This document shows, one piece after another, positions 1-11,109 of a stretch of DNA of 64,000 nt. The DNA is from Gigantopelta aegis. Its lineage: Eukaryota; Mollusca; Gastropoda; Neomphalida; Peltospiridae. The position numbers and the translations under genes are program-made. Location of the stretch: NCBI RefSeq assembly GCF_016097555.1, contig NC_054703.1, positions 5,115,036 through 5,179,035 of the forward strand, in the 5' to 3' direction. Position 1 is the stretch's first letter. Every line of letters begins with the position of its first letter. The notes beneath the pieces are model-generated. The model ran no database searches. It was not told the origin of the DNA and worked only from the letters and a program-made list of their open reading frames with translations.

Positions 1-95
1 TGGGAGTCGAACCCAGTACGTATTAGCCTTAAGTCTGTTCGGTTAACCGCAACACCGCCGAGATAGGTAGCTACCTCGATCAGTTGCCGACAAAA
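1..95 (-). repeat. tRNA-derived SINE head fragment
   Basis: On the minus strand this reads as a tRNA-like Pol III head: a B-box-like GGGTTCGACTCCCA at the left edge and an A-box-like stretch near position 50. The same head recurs at 16636-16727 (minus) and 17876-17946 (plus). The left end is cut by the window edge. It lies just upstream of block R of unit 1. Confidence 0.7.
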
Positions 96-109
96 AAGGA
101 ACAGAAACT

Positions 110-850
110 GAAGTAAAAAAACAACTTGCTTTTTTTAACAATTTATAATAACTGACGTGAAGCATTTTTTATTTATATAAATATTTATATTTTACCAAAA
201 AGTATTCCGTAGAATGGATTACAAATAGCAACAGAAAAATAACCCAACAGACATATTTCACTGAACGAACCGGAATGTCACAACAACGAGAGTCCGAACC
301 CGTGTTCTATTTCGAGTATCACATAGTAACACTGTGAATTTGCCGAGAATAAACTGAATGTTTGTGGGCTAAAAATTGGCAATGTGTAAAATATAAAATG
401 TGATTTACGTGGACCTGAATATAGAGCTGTGCATTGTTTGTAATTTGTAAATAAAAAAGTGGAAATTTGATCAAATAAACAGAATAAACTCACCGAACAA
501 CAATCACGTTGTCACAGAGGAAATGGTCACGAGGAAGTTTATTCCTGCCTGTTGTTCGGACTAGTCGAGTACGACGATATGCGGACTGCGGTTAATTGTC
601 TCCGTTAAAAGGACTTTGCCCTTTTTCTTCTCGCTTGTTCTTGTTGTAGACGGAATGGTTAATTGTTTTGGATTGTCTTTTATTTTTCTCTCTTTTTTTC
701 TTTTGTTTTATCTTCTTTGTTTTTTAAAACTCATTAAATCATGATTTGTCAGTTTGGAAGAAAGGAAGATTCTAATTAAGTCTGAGTTTCTAGAATTTGA
801 GAAATTGAGATACGCTAAGGTCTAACAGTAGTATACAACAAGCATTTTCT
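110..850. repeat. Paralogous block R, unit 1
   Basis: This is a non-coding block seen again at about 20455-21010, 45737-46090, and in pieces at 52205-52640, 58091-58200 and 58880-59010. Shared landmarks include TTCACTGAACGAACCG near 260, AACAATCACGTTG near 500, ATGCGGACTGCGG near 578 and TGAGATACGC near 805. Short central fragments also occur inside the 49-bp satellite near 31.77 and 38.87 kb. No open frame is shared between copies. It is either an old unclassified mobile element or, as I prefer, part of the duplicated ZNF unit. Confidence 0.75.
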
Positions 851-882
851 TCAAATATAATTTTTGTATGACTTTTTTATAT

Positions 883-899
883 TGGGGGGGGGGGGGGGG
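883..899. repeat. Poly-G tract
   Basis: A run of about 17 G. Similar G or C runs occur near 5180, 5319, 16146, 16371, 17525, 19722, 31168, 38275, 47275 and 51173. Confidence 0.9.
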
Positions 900-1397
900 A
901 TGAAAAGAGAGGAACGGGAAAAAAGAAGATAAAGAAAGGTTTATCGACACTCAAATGTTTCAATAAAATTTAGAGAATGATTTGTATATTTACAACTATA
1001 AATGTACCGTTTCACTATTAAAATTAAATGATTTAATAAAATACTTAAGTGTGGACCTCTAAGTAGTATAACACATATATCTAAATCCAAGGTAGTACCT
1101 GTATTGACCTCAAACCAGTTTTTAAAGTTTACTCACAACTGTCTTGTGTGATAACAAATGAAGAATACATGTTCTAACGATTCAGCTTCATTCGAATAAA
1201 AAATACATAGATTATCTGCTATTATTCAGGTAAGTATTCGTGGTTAATATACGGTGTATAAGTTTGAACTGAAAATGTTGTGTCTTAATGTCGGTGGTGG
1301 TTTTTCATAAAAGTTCAAAGCATTGTGATAACATGGTTTCGGTGATTGTGGTGTTGAGTTTTTGGGACCATTTGTGACAAATGTTTTCTAAAGAACA

Positions 1398-2009
1398 TTA
1401 AATACGTGTAATATAGATATTGTACATCATTTTGTTATCATTGGTGTTTAGTATTTTTGCTATTGATGGATCGCTTTCAGCTATTTCCATATTTAATCTA
1501 TGACATTTTATTCTACAAAGCCGATATTTTGGAATATAATTAATTAGTCTAAAATATAATAAATAATTGCCATTTAGGTTGAATTGTTGTTGTACCGAAT
1601 TAAATCGTTTAACTTCACCATTTGCAGTAAGTACGCATTTTATTTGTTTCAAGCTTTGATTGTGCCAATGTAGAAACAGTTTTATATGTTTAGGCAGAAT
1701 AAAATTGAGAAACGATTCATTTATAAATTGCTTTACACTTTCAATTTCGATTTGTTTAATTAATGCATAATTAATAATTACATCTTTCCAAAATACATTT
1801 GAAATGCATTTCGCGGTTTTAAGTAGTTGCTTTTTGTGAAAGCTGTAAATAGTTTTACTACCAAAGTCAGTTAATATAGTTTTTGTAAGATTCTGCCACA
1901 AGCCATCTGGTGTGAGTAGTCGCCTTATCCATTTTACTTTTAGATATCTGCAGAATGACATGGCATCAAGCATTTTAAGTCCACCACTTTTATAGTCATT
2001 CATAAGCAT
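1398..2009 (-). pseudogene. LINE ORF2 C-terminal region
   Basis: A 203-residue open frame beginning MLMNDYKSGGLKMLDAMSF, which resembles the KEGGLGLRDL-type block that follows the thumb in L1 ORF2 proteins. It is the longest undisturbed piece of the element. No Cys-His knuckle was recognised at the end. It may be the natural ORF2 terminus or slightly truncated. Confidence 0.65.
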
Positions 2010-2439
2010 TGTTCTTTTAATTTCATCACGTTTACCATACCAGATAAATTTATAAAAAGTTGTATTTAATCTTTTGAAAAATGTTTTATCTGTATCAGGT
2101 AGTGAAATAAGTGAATGAAAAGTGGCAGAATCTGAGATTTCATTATAGTAATTTTACCGTTAATAGTTAGCGATCTATTTGACCATGTGAATAATATTTT
2201 ACATGCTCTGGTCATTTGTTTTTCGAAATTAAGGAAAGGCATTTCATTGAGATCTGTAGAAAAAAATTATACCAAGAATTTCGTATGGCTCTTTTGACCA
2301 AGGTAGTGGTATGTGTGGGCAAAGCTTTTCATTTCATCCTATTTGTTTAAATTAATTTTAAGACCAGAACATATTGGAACATTTTTAATTATTTTAAATA
2401 ATTCTAATAAAGTTCTATCTGATCCGTCTAAAGTAAAAT

Positions 2440-3048
2440 TCGTATCATCTGCATATTGAAATATGCAATATTCGATGTTATTAATTTATATACCTCTGAT
2501 ATATTCATTACGTTTTATTGCAAGAGAAAGTAGCTCGACACATAACAATTTTACCCATTTTCTAAAAGATTATCCAAAGTTAAATGTTTCTAATATTTTG
2601 TCTATAAAATCAAATCAACCGTATCAAATGCTTTTTCAAAATCTATTGTTAGAAATAAACCTGGGATTTTATTTGTTTTACAATATTCCATAATAATATC
2701 ATAAATAGTTCTAGTGGTTTCTCCAATAAAACGGCCTTTTAAAAAACCGGCTTGTGATTCGCTTATAATGTTTGATAAAACTGACTTCTTTCTACTAGCG
2801 ATAACACCTGACGCAATCTTGTAATCTAAGTTTAAAAGAGTGATTGGTCTCCAGTTTTTAAGTTGGCGTCTATGTCTACCTTCCTTTGGGATACATGTTA
2901 TAATACCTTGTTTTTGAAAATCTGAAAGTTTCCAGGAATTATATGCATGATTAATAGATCGACAGACGAGAGTGCCGATATCTTTCCAAAAGAATTTATA
3001 AAATTCAGCTGTAAAACCGTCTGATCCTGGACTTTTTCCATTTATCAT
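2440..3048 (-). pseudogene. LINE reverse transcriptase domain, broken
   Basis: This is the reverse transcriptase of the LINE. The open piece 2602-3048 carries NGKSPGSDGFTAEFYKFFWK, the motif LKNWRPITLLNLDYKI, the QAGFLKGRFIGE block and IDFEKAFDTVD, which holds the first catalytic aspartate. The YADD box follows in another frame at 2444-2455 with TNFTLDGSD after it, so at least one frameshift separates the two. The order and wording of the motifs match L1/Tx1-type ORF2, not RTE or CR1. Confidence 0.85.
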
Positions 3049-3252
3049 ATTTTTTAATACGCTCTTGCATTCATATAAAGTAATATAACCTTCACAGCTA
3101 TCTTTTTCAATTTCTGATAATTTTATTTCAGTATCTAGAAAATTGTTTTTAATTTGTTTTTGATTGTTTATTGTAATTATTAGAATATATTTTTTTAAAG
3201 AAGGCTGAAGTTATTTTCAAAATTTCTGAATTGTCAGTTTGTAGCATATTAT

Positions 3253-3371
3253 ACGAAAGAGCATTAGGGCCACTCCGTACTAAGAAAAAGTAGTATTATA
3301 TCTCGAGATCTCGAGATAACAAGTCGAGATCTACTTTTTCTTAGTACGGAGTGGCCCTAATGCTCTTTCGT
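3253..3371. mobile_element. Foldback/MITE-like hairpin inside the LINE
   Basis: Perfect 41-base inverted arms (3253-3293 and 3331-3371) begin ACGAAAGAGCATTAGGGCCA. The 37-base loop contains a second perfect palindrome, TCTCGAGATCTCGAGA. TATTAT occurs just outside both arms, a possible target duplication. It sits between the endonuclease and RT regions of the LINE, so it is younger than that insertion. Confidence 0.8.
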
Positions 3372-3612
3372 AATATTATCATCGTCGAATATTTCTGATA
3401 TATGTTTTTGTTAATAAAGTTTCTTTTTTCTAAGTTAAGGAAATATTCTTTTGGGGTTTTTTCTCGCCTTCTTCATACCATTTTGCTTTACTTCTAAAAT
3501 TTATTCCCTTTATTTTTTTATTATACAAGGTTTAAAATTCTAATTTTTTTTCATGTAGTATTCTGGATTCATCATAAGTAAAAGTATGCCATGTTGATTC
3601 TAAATTTAATAT

Positions 3613-4603
3613 TTAATTTTCAAGATTTTTTTCTTGTTTTACCATATCTTGTTTTATTCTTGTTGAGTAATTAATACTTTGGCTTCTTATTCTCATCTTA
3701 ATAATTTCAAAAAGAAGTTGATCATTAATTGAAAATATCATAGTTTGTCGGTTTTCTCCAAAAATGTAATATTCTTCAATAGTTTCTGAAATAATAGTTC
3801 TAACAAGTTTTGTATAATTATGATCATATAGTAAGCTTGCATTAAATGTCCAGTATCCTAGTCCTCGTTTTGTGTCATTGAATGGAATTTGTAATATTAC
3901 AAGGGAATGGTCCGATTTGTAACTTGTGTCTATAGAGCATTTTGTAATTGAAGCTGAAATGTCTTCTGAAACCAGAAAATAGTCAAGCCTACTTTGTTTA
4001 GTAAATATTTTAAGTCGCCATGTGTACTGACGTTTATCTGGGTTACCTATTCTCCAAGGGTCGTTCAAGTCTAGATATTCTTTTATTTCTGCAATACACT
4101 TATAAAATATTGTTTCTTTGTTTATAATTATACGTGTCTAACGTATAATCTTGAACCACGTTCCAGTCACCTGTCACAATAATTGAACCCGGTAAACGTT
4201 GTAACTGATCTTTAATGTGTTTGAAGAATATGGGGGAATCCGATTTTGGATCATATAAATCAACTAATGATGATTGATATTTTTCTATAGTGATGTCTAT
4301 AATAATATAACGACCATTTTTATCACATATAACATGATTCACTGTATATTCAAAATTATTCTTAAAAAGTATCATAACACCGGCGCTATTTGAGCTTCCG
4401 TAGGGAACAATAGCATTTATAACCCCATTCTGCAGCCCAACGTTTCTCGTCTTTTTTTTCTCTTTTTTTTTTTAGCTATGTGTCTCCTGCAAATAAAAAT
4501 GCAACTAATGAACACCTTTTACTACGTAAAAAAAATTAAAATATCTTGTCTTTTGTGATCAGATTGAAGACCTTTCACATTTAGCGAGAAAATAGTTATT
4601 ATG
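3613..4603 (-). pseudogene. LINE endonuclease domain (EEP family), broken
   Basis: This is the N-terminal endonuclease of the LINE ORF2, which in intact elements nicks target DNA to prime reverse transcription. Three pieces are visible in different frames: about 4440-4603 (SLNVKGL, LQETHS), 4100-4400 (SNSAGVMILFKNNF, then GSIIVTGDWN) and 3613-4068 (RLDYFLVSEDI, then SDHSLVILQIP). GDWN and SDHSLV are the expected metal-binding and catalytic motifs of the exonuclease-endonuclease-phosphatase fold. A purine-rich expansion near 4450-4475 separates LQETHS from the rest, with frame changes on both sides. Confidence 0.8.
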
Positions 4604-4999
4604 TCGGATATTTTTGTGGTTGGTTAGATTTTTTAAAGTTGTAAATGTACGACTTATTTACCTTGAAATAGTGAAATAGAGAGGCGGCATTAAAATTAAG
4701 TGTTTTCAACCTGAGAAACAAGTCCATCGAATTAATAAAGTAGAGAATAGCTATTTGAAAGAGAAAAATTAAAAACGAAAGTAAATATCTGGGTAAGATG
4801 GCTGGAACCATATAGGCGATAATCAGTCACCAAAGCCATACTACTTTGTGCGAACATGTTTATGTTGGTGCTGCTGATCAGATGAGGAGAGGAAAATTTA
4901 CTTTGCTATCTTAACAAACTGTCCTCCATGTTGTAATGTATTTGTTTGAATTGTGTATTTTTAATTATCAAGCAAACGTGTTACCCATCTGTCGAAACT

Positions 5000-6412
5000 G
5001 TCTACAGTCAGTCATAGAAAGACTGAAATATTGGAAATTATTATAATGTTGCCACACATCACTTTACAACTAATATGTCCTATCAACGATATCACTATGT
5101 AGTATTTGTATTTATTAATATAAAACACACCAGGCTCGTAGGAACTGGGGTGAGGTAGGGGGCAGGTGTTGGAGCGGACGGGGGGGGGGGGGGGGGGGGC
5201 TAGTTCTCCCTCCCACACTTGAGCATAAAAATGTATGTTTTGATTTTTTCCTACTCTACATAAATAAATATGATACAAAGATGAAACTCTAGCTTGTATC
5301 CCTCAGTAGAGACTGTAACCCCCCCCCCCCCCCACACACACACACACACTTAACGTCAAATATCGTTCCTACAGGCCTGTACAGATGTAGATAACATGTA
5401 GCAGCTGAGGTTAGGAGCAAGTTCCTTTTATCTTTAGGATTTTGTAACCATGCTTTCAAACCAACTGTTTCGGGTATTTTGCTCCACATACTGACACTAA
5501 AACACATTTGTTATTATATATTGGAATAAAACAAAACTAATGACAATATATCCAGTGTTATTTTATTTAATCATTCATGAAGGAAGAAGGAAGTCCTGGT
5601 GAAAATATACTACAGGTAAAACAAAACAACATATGTGATGCTTATTTCCAGTGGTAACTATTGTCATTTGTGCTTTAAACTGCTACAAGCCAAAAGTGAT
5701 TAATTATATTATTTTATAGTAACAGTTAAAAATTAGATGACCAATTGTTTCAACCCCTGCCAGAGGTAGCAGGCTTTCTACCAGAAAATAATTTGAGGGT
5801 ACGTAATAAAAACTAAATATATTGGTTGGTTATGGGTTTTCGTATTGGACATTGCATTTCATGCACTTTTACAAATTTTAAATAAGAATTTTCTTACTAT
5901 AATCTATCTAAAACTTAAAACAAAATATATCCATTCATTTCAGAGATTTTTCGGTACATACATGCAATTTTACCCTCTGTACCTTCTGGCAACAGCCCAG
6001 GGTTGGTAAACAACTATTTGGTGTAGAGTATTTTCAATATGACATACAAAAAACATTGAAAGTGCAATTGTATTATGCTTTAATAACGGACATTAGCTTT
6101 AAAACTAATTAAACATTCATTCTGGTCATCATACACATATTCTTCCGGCCAAAGTATTAGCATTTTAATTTTTATGACAATACACTGAACTGAAGGTAAA
6201 CATTGTTAAGTAACGTATTAATTCACGTTTTGAAGGTGTTTTGTTTTATGAAGTTAACAAACCAAGAGACGTTGGTATGGAGTCCTTATGGGCTGTCGGT
6301 GAAAATTAATTTGGTAATTATAGGTAAATATATGTGAACTATAAATATTCATATGTGAACAAATTGCAATGTATGTATGTATGTATGTATGCAATGTATA
6401 TATATATATATA
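5000..6412. repeat. Paralogous block S, unit 1 (left part)
   Basis: This is a non-coding segment, collinear with about 21150-22720 in unit 2. Shared anchors include CCTACAGGCCTGTACA near 5370, the stretch around 5520-5760, and GGTATGGAGTCCT near 6272. It holds a G run at about 5180-5199 and a C run followed by a CA repeat at about 5319-5349. No conserved open frame was seen. Confidence 0.75.
6371..6412. repeat. TATG/TA microsatellite, left of the Tc1 insertion
   Basis: Five GTAT-type units followed by TA repeats. Together with the TA run at 7928-7950 it forms the target into which the transposon inserted. Unit 2 has one uninterrupted TA repeat at the equivalent place (about 22720-22891). Confidence 0.85.
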
Positions 6413-7927
6413 CTGTGCCAACTAAGTTTAGCAATTACGTACAAGATATGAAATACAGACAATCTGATTGGATGTTGAATTTATTTGTACACATTATTTC
6501 ATTGATACAGCATTTCTAAATGTAGCCAGCAGTAACACGTTGTCACGGTGTCAACGTCGTCACTTCAATGTCAACTGATGAAACGAAGGGGTACATCTAC
6601 CAAAATGTTGAGAGAGGCTCAATAATGTGTGTGTGCACCAGCAGCATTGATGACAGTAGTACATCGTCGTCTCATGCTTCTAATGAAACCATTAATCTCA
6701 GGAACAGTAATTGCGTTCCATTCCCGGTTCAGAGCAATTTGTAGGTCATGGACATTAAGGATATGAGGATGGTTTTCGCGTACCCTACGGCCCAGTAGGT
6801 CTCATGCATGCTCATTTGGGGACAAGTTAGGGAACTTTGATGGCCAGTTCAACACTTGGATGTGGTTCCGCTCAAGAAGATTAGTGGTTAGCCTAGCGGT
6901 ATGTGGTCTAGCGTTGTCATGTTAAAACAGAAAGCCAGGATGCTGCTGCAGGAATGGAATGACCACTGGTGTAATGATCTCGTCGCAGTACCGTTGAGCA
7001 GACATGTTTCCGTGAATGAAAACGAGATCTGTTTTACCTCCACCATGAATGCCGGCCCAGACCATGACGCTGCCACCGCCATATCGGTCATGCTGAATGA
7101 CGTTGTCTGCATCATATCGTTCTCCTCGTCGCCTCCATACACGACGCCTACAATCCGCAAACTGAACACAAAACCTGGATTCGTCTGTGAATAATGTCTG
7201 ATCCCATTGTCTGCGTCGCCAGTGTTGTATTCTGGTCCATCTCAGACGTGCCTGAATGTGACGCGCTGTCAGGGGAACAGCAACAACAGGGCGACGTGCT
7301 TGTAATCCAGCAGCATGGAGACGGTTATGGACAGTTTGAGCATGAATTCTAGTGCCTGTGGTTTGCTGCAAAGTATGGGCTAAACGAGGAGCACTTTCGA
7401 ACCCGTGACGTCGAGATGACGTCACTAAATACCTCTGTTCCCTTGGAGTAGTTAATCGTGGTCTACCAGAACGTGGTCGATCTCGCACTTGCCCAGTTTG
7501 GTGTACGCGTTGTCGGAGTCGTGATATGGTACTGTCATGAACACGAAAGTACTGAGCGACGTCGTGTACGCGTTGGCCGGCGTTAAGCCATCCCATTGCT
7601 TCATGACGTTGATTTTCCGTTAAGCCTGGACGGCGACCCATTATAACAGGATAAATTCTTCCTTTTGTTTTTGGATAATGTTGGTTCAGTGCATCAAAAT
7701 GTGATTTCAATACATCCGTATTGCACGCGCTTCTGCGACAGCACGAGCGCACCGCGTTTGCACGTGCAGTACACATAGCGGCGTGCGATATGACAAATTG
7801 TGTTCTTTTCATTACCCAAAGCGACAGGGCATATGCAACTAACATATTACCAAGTTTTATCACTTTATTTTAATTTATTTGGAAGCAACAGTCATTTACA
7901 AAAACTTGCTAAACGTTTTTGGTTAAG
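6413..7927 (-). mobile_element. Tc1/mariner-like DNA transposon 1
   Basis: A 1.5-kb element flanked by TA on both sides. Imperfect terminal inverted repeats: the left end begins CTGTGCCAACTAAGTTTAGC and the right end, read inward, CTTAACCAAAAACGTTTAGC (14 of 20 match). The transposase lies on the minus strand. Comparison with unit 2 at 22.7 kb, where block S continues across a plain TA repeat, gives an empty site that supports these ends. Confidence 0.9.
6619..7641 (-). pseudogene. Tc1/IS630-type transposase, DD34E, two nonsense codons
   Basis: This transposase would cut and join the transposon ends. I place the start at the ATG of MGRRPGLTENQRHEAMGWLN (7641), where the helix-turn-helix begins. 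A second HTH (VHDVAQYFRVHDSTISRLRQ) and a GRPR linker (RDRPRSGRPRLTT) follow. The catalytic triad is intact: D in LFTDESRF, D in HDNARPHTA and E in SPNEH, with exactly 34 residues between the last two. Two in-frame stops interrupt it, TAA at 6922-6924 just before HDNARPH and TGA at 6802-6804 just after NEHA. The frame otherwise stays open to a stop at 6619-6621, about 340 codons, the usual family length. This looks like recent inactivation by point mutation. Confidence 0.9.
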
Positions 7928-8620
7928 TATATATATATATATATATATACTTGTATTTGATTTCCACATTGTAAATGCACCAAATTGCCATGTTTATGTA
8001 TTACATTTATACTTTTGGTTTACCATTGTCACGCTGAAAACATTTCGTCCATAACTGTATTTAGTCAAATATGGGACAAAATCTAGACTTAAAATGATTT
8101 ATGCTCATTAATCTTTTTTTTTGCAATTTATTTTATTTTTGGCATCAATCAGTCGTGTTTATAATAGCAATATGTATGAAAGTTTAAGATTCTGTGTGCG
8201 CTATTAAAGAAACAATCTTAAAATTAGTGGCAAGAATTTCGAAAGTTATGTCCCTTGGCATAAAAATCCTGGTCAATCATAAATACTTTAATAAATCAAT
8301 TATTTTAGTTACGGTGGTTTAAATTTGTTAGTGACATAAATTGGTTCTTTAAAATATTACACATAATAACATATACATATAAATGGTGTTGATGGCTGAT
8401 AAAGGATTACGAACTGATAACCTATATTTAGGAAAATAATTTCACCACTTTCGATTTTCAACGACGGTGCTAGTCACGCAAAATAATTTATTCATCATCC
8501 TAGTTTACGAACACTACCGATTTCTGACGATTAATTCACTCGTTGATGTTCGTACAGCCAGAATCAACATGTAGTTATTCGAGGTCGCGTTTTTGTTAAA
8601 ATTATGAAACACGTTTAAAG
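7928..8620. repeat. Paralogous block S, unit 1 (right part)
   Basis: A TA run, then a segment beginning ACTTGTATTTGATTTCCA that matches 22890-23430 of unit 2. No coding potential is shared between the copies. Confidence 0.75.
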
Positions 8621-8654
8621 TTGCGACCTTTAGCTTGGTGCCCACTATTAACAG

Positions 8655-8790
8655 ACTGTATCATCAGAAGGGGTCCAGCGGTAAGGTGCTCGTCTAATTC
8701 GGTCGGTCTATGCTCACCTACGGGGATCGATCCCAGACCGAACGTGCATCAGGCGAGCACTTTACCTTTGCGCTACCTCCCGCCCCATTT
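8655..8790. repeat. Inverted pair of tRNA-SINE heads
   Basis: A plus-strand tRNA-like head (about 8660-8703) faces a minus-strand head (about 8734-8786, with GGGGATCGATCCCAGACCG at the centre). The two arms are complementary in outline, so the piece can fold as one long hairpin. The same structure is at 63790-63935, and its right half alone at 23430-23515. Confidence 0.65.
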
Positions 8791-8859
8791 TATTTTTATT
8801 ACCCGTTAATCGCGTAAAGGTGTTGCCATACAGTGCCATTGTTTGTATCTCAAAAATAC

Positions 8860-9420
8860 TTGCCGAAAATCATTTAGCAGACACATTACACTAGAAAATC
8901 ATATAACCAGCATAAACTAGTCACACTGTGTCTACAATCATTTAGTAGATGCATCACACTTGAATTCTGTATGAACAGCATAAACTAGGAATATGTCTAA
9001 ACTTGTACTGTGACTAAAATCCTTTGCAGACGCATCACACTTTTAAAACATACACTGTTATAGCCAGCATAAACTAGTTATACTGTGTATAAAATCATTT
9101 GGTAGATACCTCACACTTGAATTTTGTATGAACAGCATAAACTAGGAATATATCTAAACTTGTACTGTGACTAAAATCCTTTGCAGACACACCACACTTT
9201 TAAAATATACACTGTTATAGCCAGCATAAACTATGTTTAGCTCGCTGTTACAGTTCTTGGTGGTAATAAGATTATCAAACGTAATGCGTCTATAAAATGT
9301 CATAGCTGGTACTGTGACTAAATATTTTTGCAGGTATCACGTTTTAATATCTAAATGTCTTTTTAATTCCTGAACATATATATACTGCCACATGGACGAC
9401 TCATTATATAGCATGAAGGG
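8860..9420 (-). pseudogene. Fully decayed C2H2 zinc-finger array, unit 1
   Basis: An irregular 80-90-bp periodic pattern of CATCACACTT, AACCAGCATAAACTAG and TGTCTAAA blocks. Read on the minus strand with the better preserved copy at 24060-24500, it is a ruined series of 28-residue zinc fingers in which the second cysteine and the histidines are mostly lost. It corresponds in position to the relic in unit 2. Confidence 0.6.
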
Positions 9421-9463
9421 ATATTTCATATGATCCTCTTTGTTCCATTATCACGACAAAGCT

Positions 9464-9464
9464 A

Positions 9465-9507
<43 letters not shown>
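9464..9507. repeat. TA microsatellite, target of Tc1 element 2
   Basis: About 22 TA units end exactly at the left inverted repeat of the next element. The repeat resumes at 10988 on its other side. Confidence 0.9.
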
Positions 9508-9508
<1 letters not shown>

Positions 9509-10987
9509 TCTTCAAAAGAAGAAACGCAAAACCACATTGTCGTAACATTTGGAGAATTGATTTAATTATTGAATGGTGAGTCCGATAATTACCAAATGTT
9601 GCAGGATTGTTCACAATTCACTCTAGTCCATTGTGAGTAAGTGATAGGACACACCACCAAGGTCAAGGTCATCTGGAGTCAATACCGGGTGTGGCCTCCG
9701 CGTGTGTTGACAACTGCCTGGCACCGCTTGCCCATTGAAGCAACCAGAGTACGGATGACGTCCCGGGGGATGGTGGCCCACTCGGCCTGCAAGGCTGCTG
9801 CCAGCTCGGGCAGGGTCTGGGGCTGTGGTTGTCGCTGTCGGTCCAACTCGTCCCATAGATGCTCAATTGGGTTCAAATCCGGTGATATCGATGGCCAAGG
9901 AAGGACATTAATGTTGTTGTTCTGTAGGAAAGCCGTTGTGAGACGTGCTGTGTGAGGCCTGGCGGTGTCATGTTGGAACACTTCGTTGGCGTTGGCCATA
10001 ACTGGAACGATGTGTGGCCGGAGGATCTGGTCAATGTAGCCCTGTGCATTCAGGTTGCCCTGCACGTGGACCAGATCAGTTCTGCCAGTGTGTGAGATGG
10101 CTGCCCACACCATGACACTACCCCCGCCGAATCTGTCCACTTCCTGCACGCAGTTTGCCGCATAACGTTCACCACGACGCCTATACACGCGACATCTTCC
10201 ATCATGACGTCGGAGCAGAAATCGGGAATCGTCACTGAACCACACCTGTCTCCATCGCAGTTGAGGCAATCTTCATCTGGCACCACTGCAGTCGGAGTCG
10301 ACGGTGTTGTGGTGTTAAGATGACACCTCGAACTGGAAGTCTGGCACGAATTCCTACCTCACGTAGGCGGTTCCGTACGGTCTGGTCGGATATCCTGCGC
10401 AAACCTGGTATTGCTGCGGCTGTGGAGGTGGCAGTAGTCAATCGTTCCCGAAGGTGGCGTACCCGGATGTAGCGGTCCTGCCCGGGGGTAGTGACCCGTG
10501 GTCGACCGGATCTAGGGAGGTCACGTGTTGATCCATGTTGCTGGTAACGGTCCCACAGTCTGGAGATGGTGCTTGGGGACACATGGAATGCCCTGGCAAC
10601 GGCCGTTCTGGATTCGCCTGCGTCTAGTCGGCCGATGGCATTGTTTCTCTGCGGTTCACTGAGACGTGGCATGTCCTGGATTGTCAACTGTCGGCCAGAT
10701 ACAGAGGCCAGGCAAGCGAACACCCTGCACTTTTATACTGTCGGTGTTCATGTTGCACGTGCAGACAACGCACGTGCAGTGGTGACATGGTTTGCACGTG
10801 GCTGTGTTTTTGCGAATATTCACATTTTGGAACTTTATTGTACAGTAGCTGCGTTTTATCGAATGTAACCGTGGGAATGTGTTTGGGACATGCAATGACC
10901 TTATATTCACAAAGCATGAACCGGTAGGAAACATAAAATCGGAGTTATAACCCATTTGTACCCTTTTGCGTTTCTTTTTTTGAAGAG
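9508..10987 (-). mobile_element. Tc1/mariner-like DNA transposon 2
   Basis: A 1480-bp element with near-perfect inverted ends. The left end starts CTCTTCAAAAGAAGAAACGC; the right end read inward gives CTCTTCAAAAAAAGAAACGC, one difference in 20. TA flanks it on both sides within a TA microsatellite. It is in better condition than element 1, but from a related subfamily. Unit 2 lacks it near 24.65 kb. Confidence 0.95.
9679..10672 (-). pseudogene. Tc1/IS630-type transposase, DD34E, one frameshift
   Basis: The start is the ATG of MPRLSEPQRNNAIGRLDAGE (10672). In order: HTH 1, HTH 2 (VARAFHVSPSTISRLWDRY), GRPR linker (LPRSGRPRVTT) and the DDE catalytic domain. The triad is complete: D in WFSDDSRF, D in QHDTARPHTA and E in NPIEHLWDE, with 34 residues between the last two. 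One frameshift lies between about 10269 and 10290, just after RRLRLQWCQ. The C-terminal part then runs intact to the stop at 9679 (ending NTRGGHTRY). Apart from that single indel the gene looks whole, about 330 codons. It is only distantly related to the transposase at 6619-7641. Confidence 0.93.
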
Positions 10988-11066
10988 TATATATATATTC
11001 ATACACAACACAACTCACACACAGAAAGACATATACTCATACACACACAAGTAGAGCCATACCCCA

Positions 11067-11068
<2 letters not shown>

Positions 11069-11106
<38 letters not shown>
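11069..11106. repeat. CA microsatellite
   Basis: A plain dinucleotide run. The flanks (10990-11250) show no gene. Confidence 0.9.

Positions 11107-11109
<3 letters not shown>

Larger units (their letters stand above)
1398..4603 (-). mobile_element. Decayed L1-type LINE, ORF2
   Basis: This minus-strand non-LTR retrotransposon reads from about 4603 down to 1398. In order it shows the start of an apurinic-type endonuclease (SLNVKGL near 4580, LQETHS near 4485), its middle (SNSAGV, GDWN) and end (SDHSLV near 3910), a reverse transcriptase and an L1-like C-terminal region. The YADD catalytic motif is readable at 2444-2455. The RT stretch with NGKSPGSDGFTAEFYK is typical of L1/Tx1-type ORF2. The reading frame is broken at least six times, including around 4420 and 2600, so the copy is dead. 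A small hairpin element interrupts it at 3253-3371. ORF1, the poly-A tail and target duplications were not located; 1010-1397 may be its 3' UTR. Unit 2 has no LINE at the matching place (about 21.0 kb), so the insertion postdates that duplication. Confidence 0.85.

Noticed and set aside
4599-4811. 70-codon minus-strand frame upstream of the LINE endonuclease, a possible ORF1 remnant
   Set aside because: Hydrophobic, low-complexity composition with no RRM or zinc-knuckle feature; not enough to call ORF1.
6901-7194. Plus-strand 97-codon frame
   Set aside because: Antisense shadow of the Tc1 transposase at 6619-7641.
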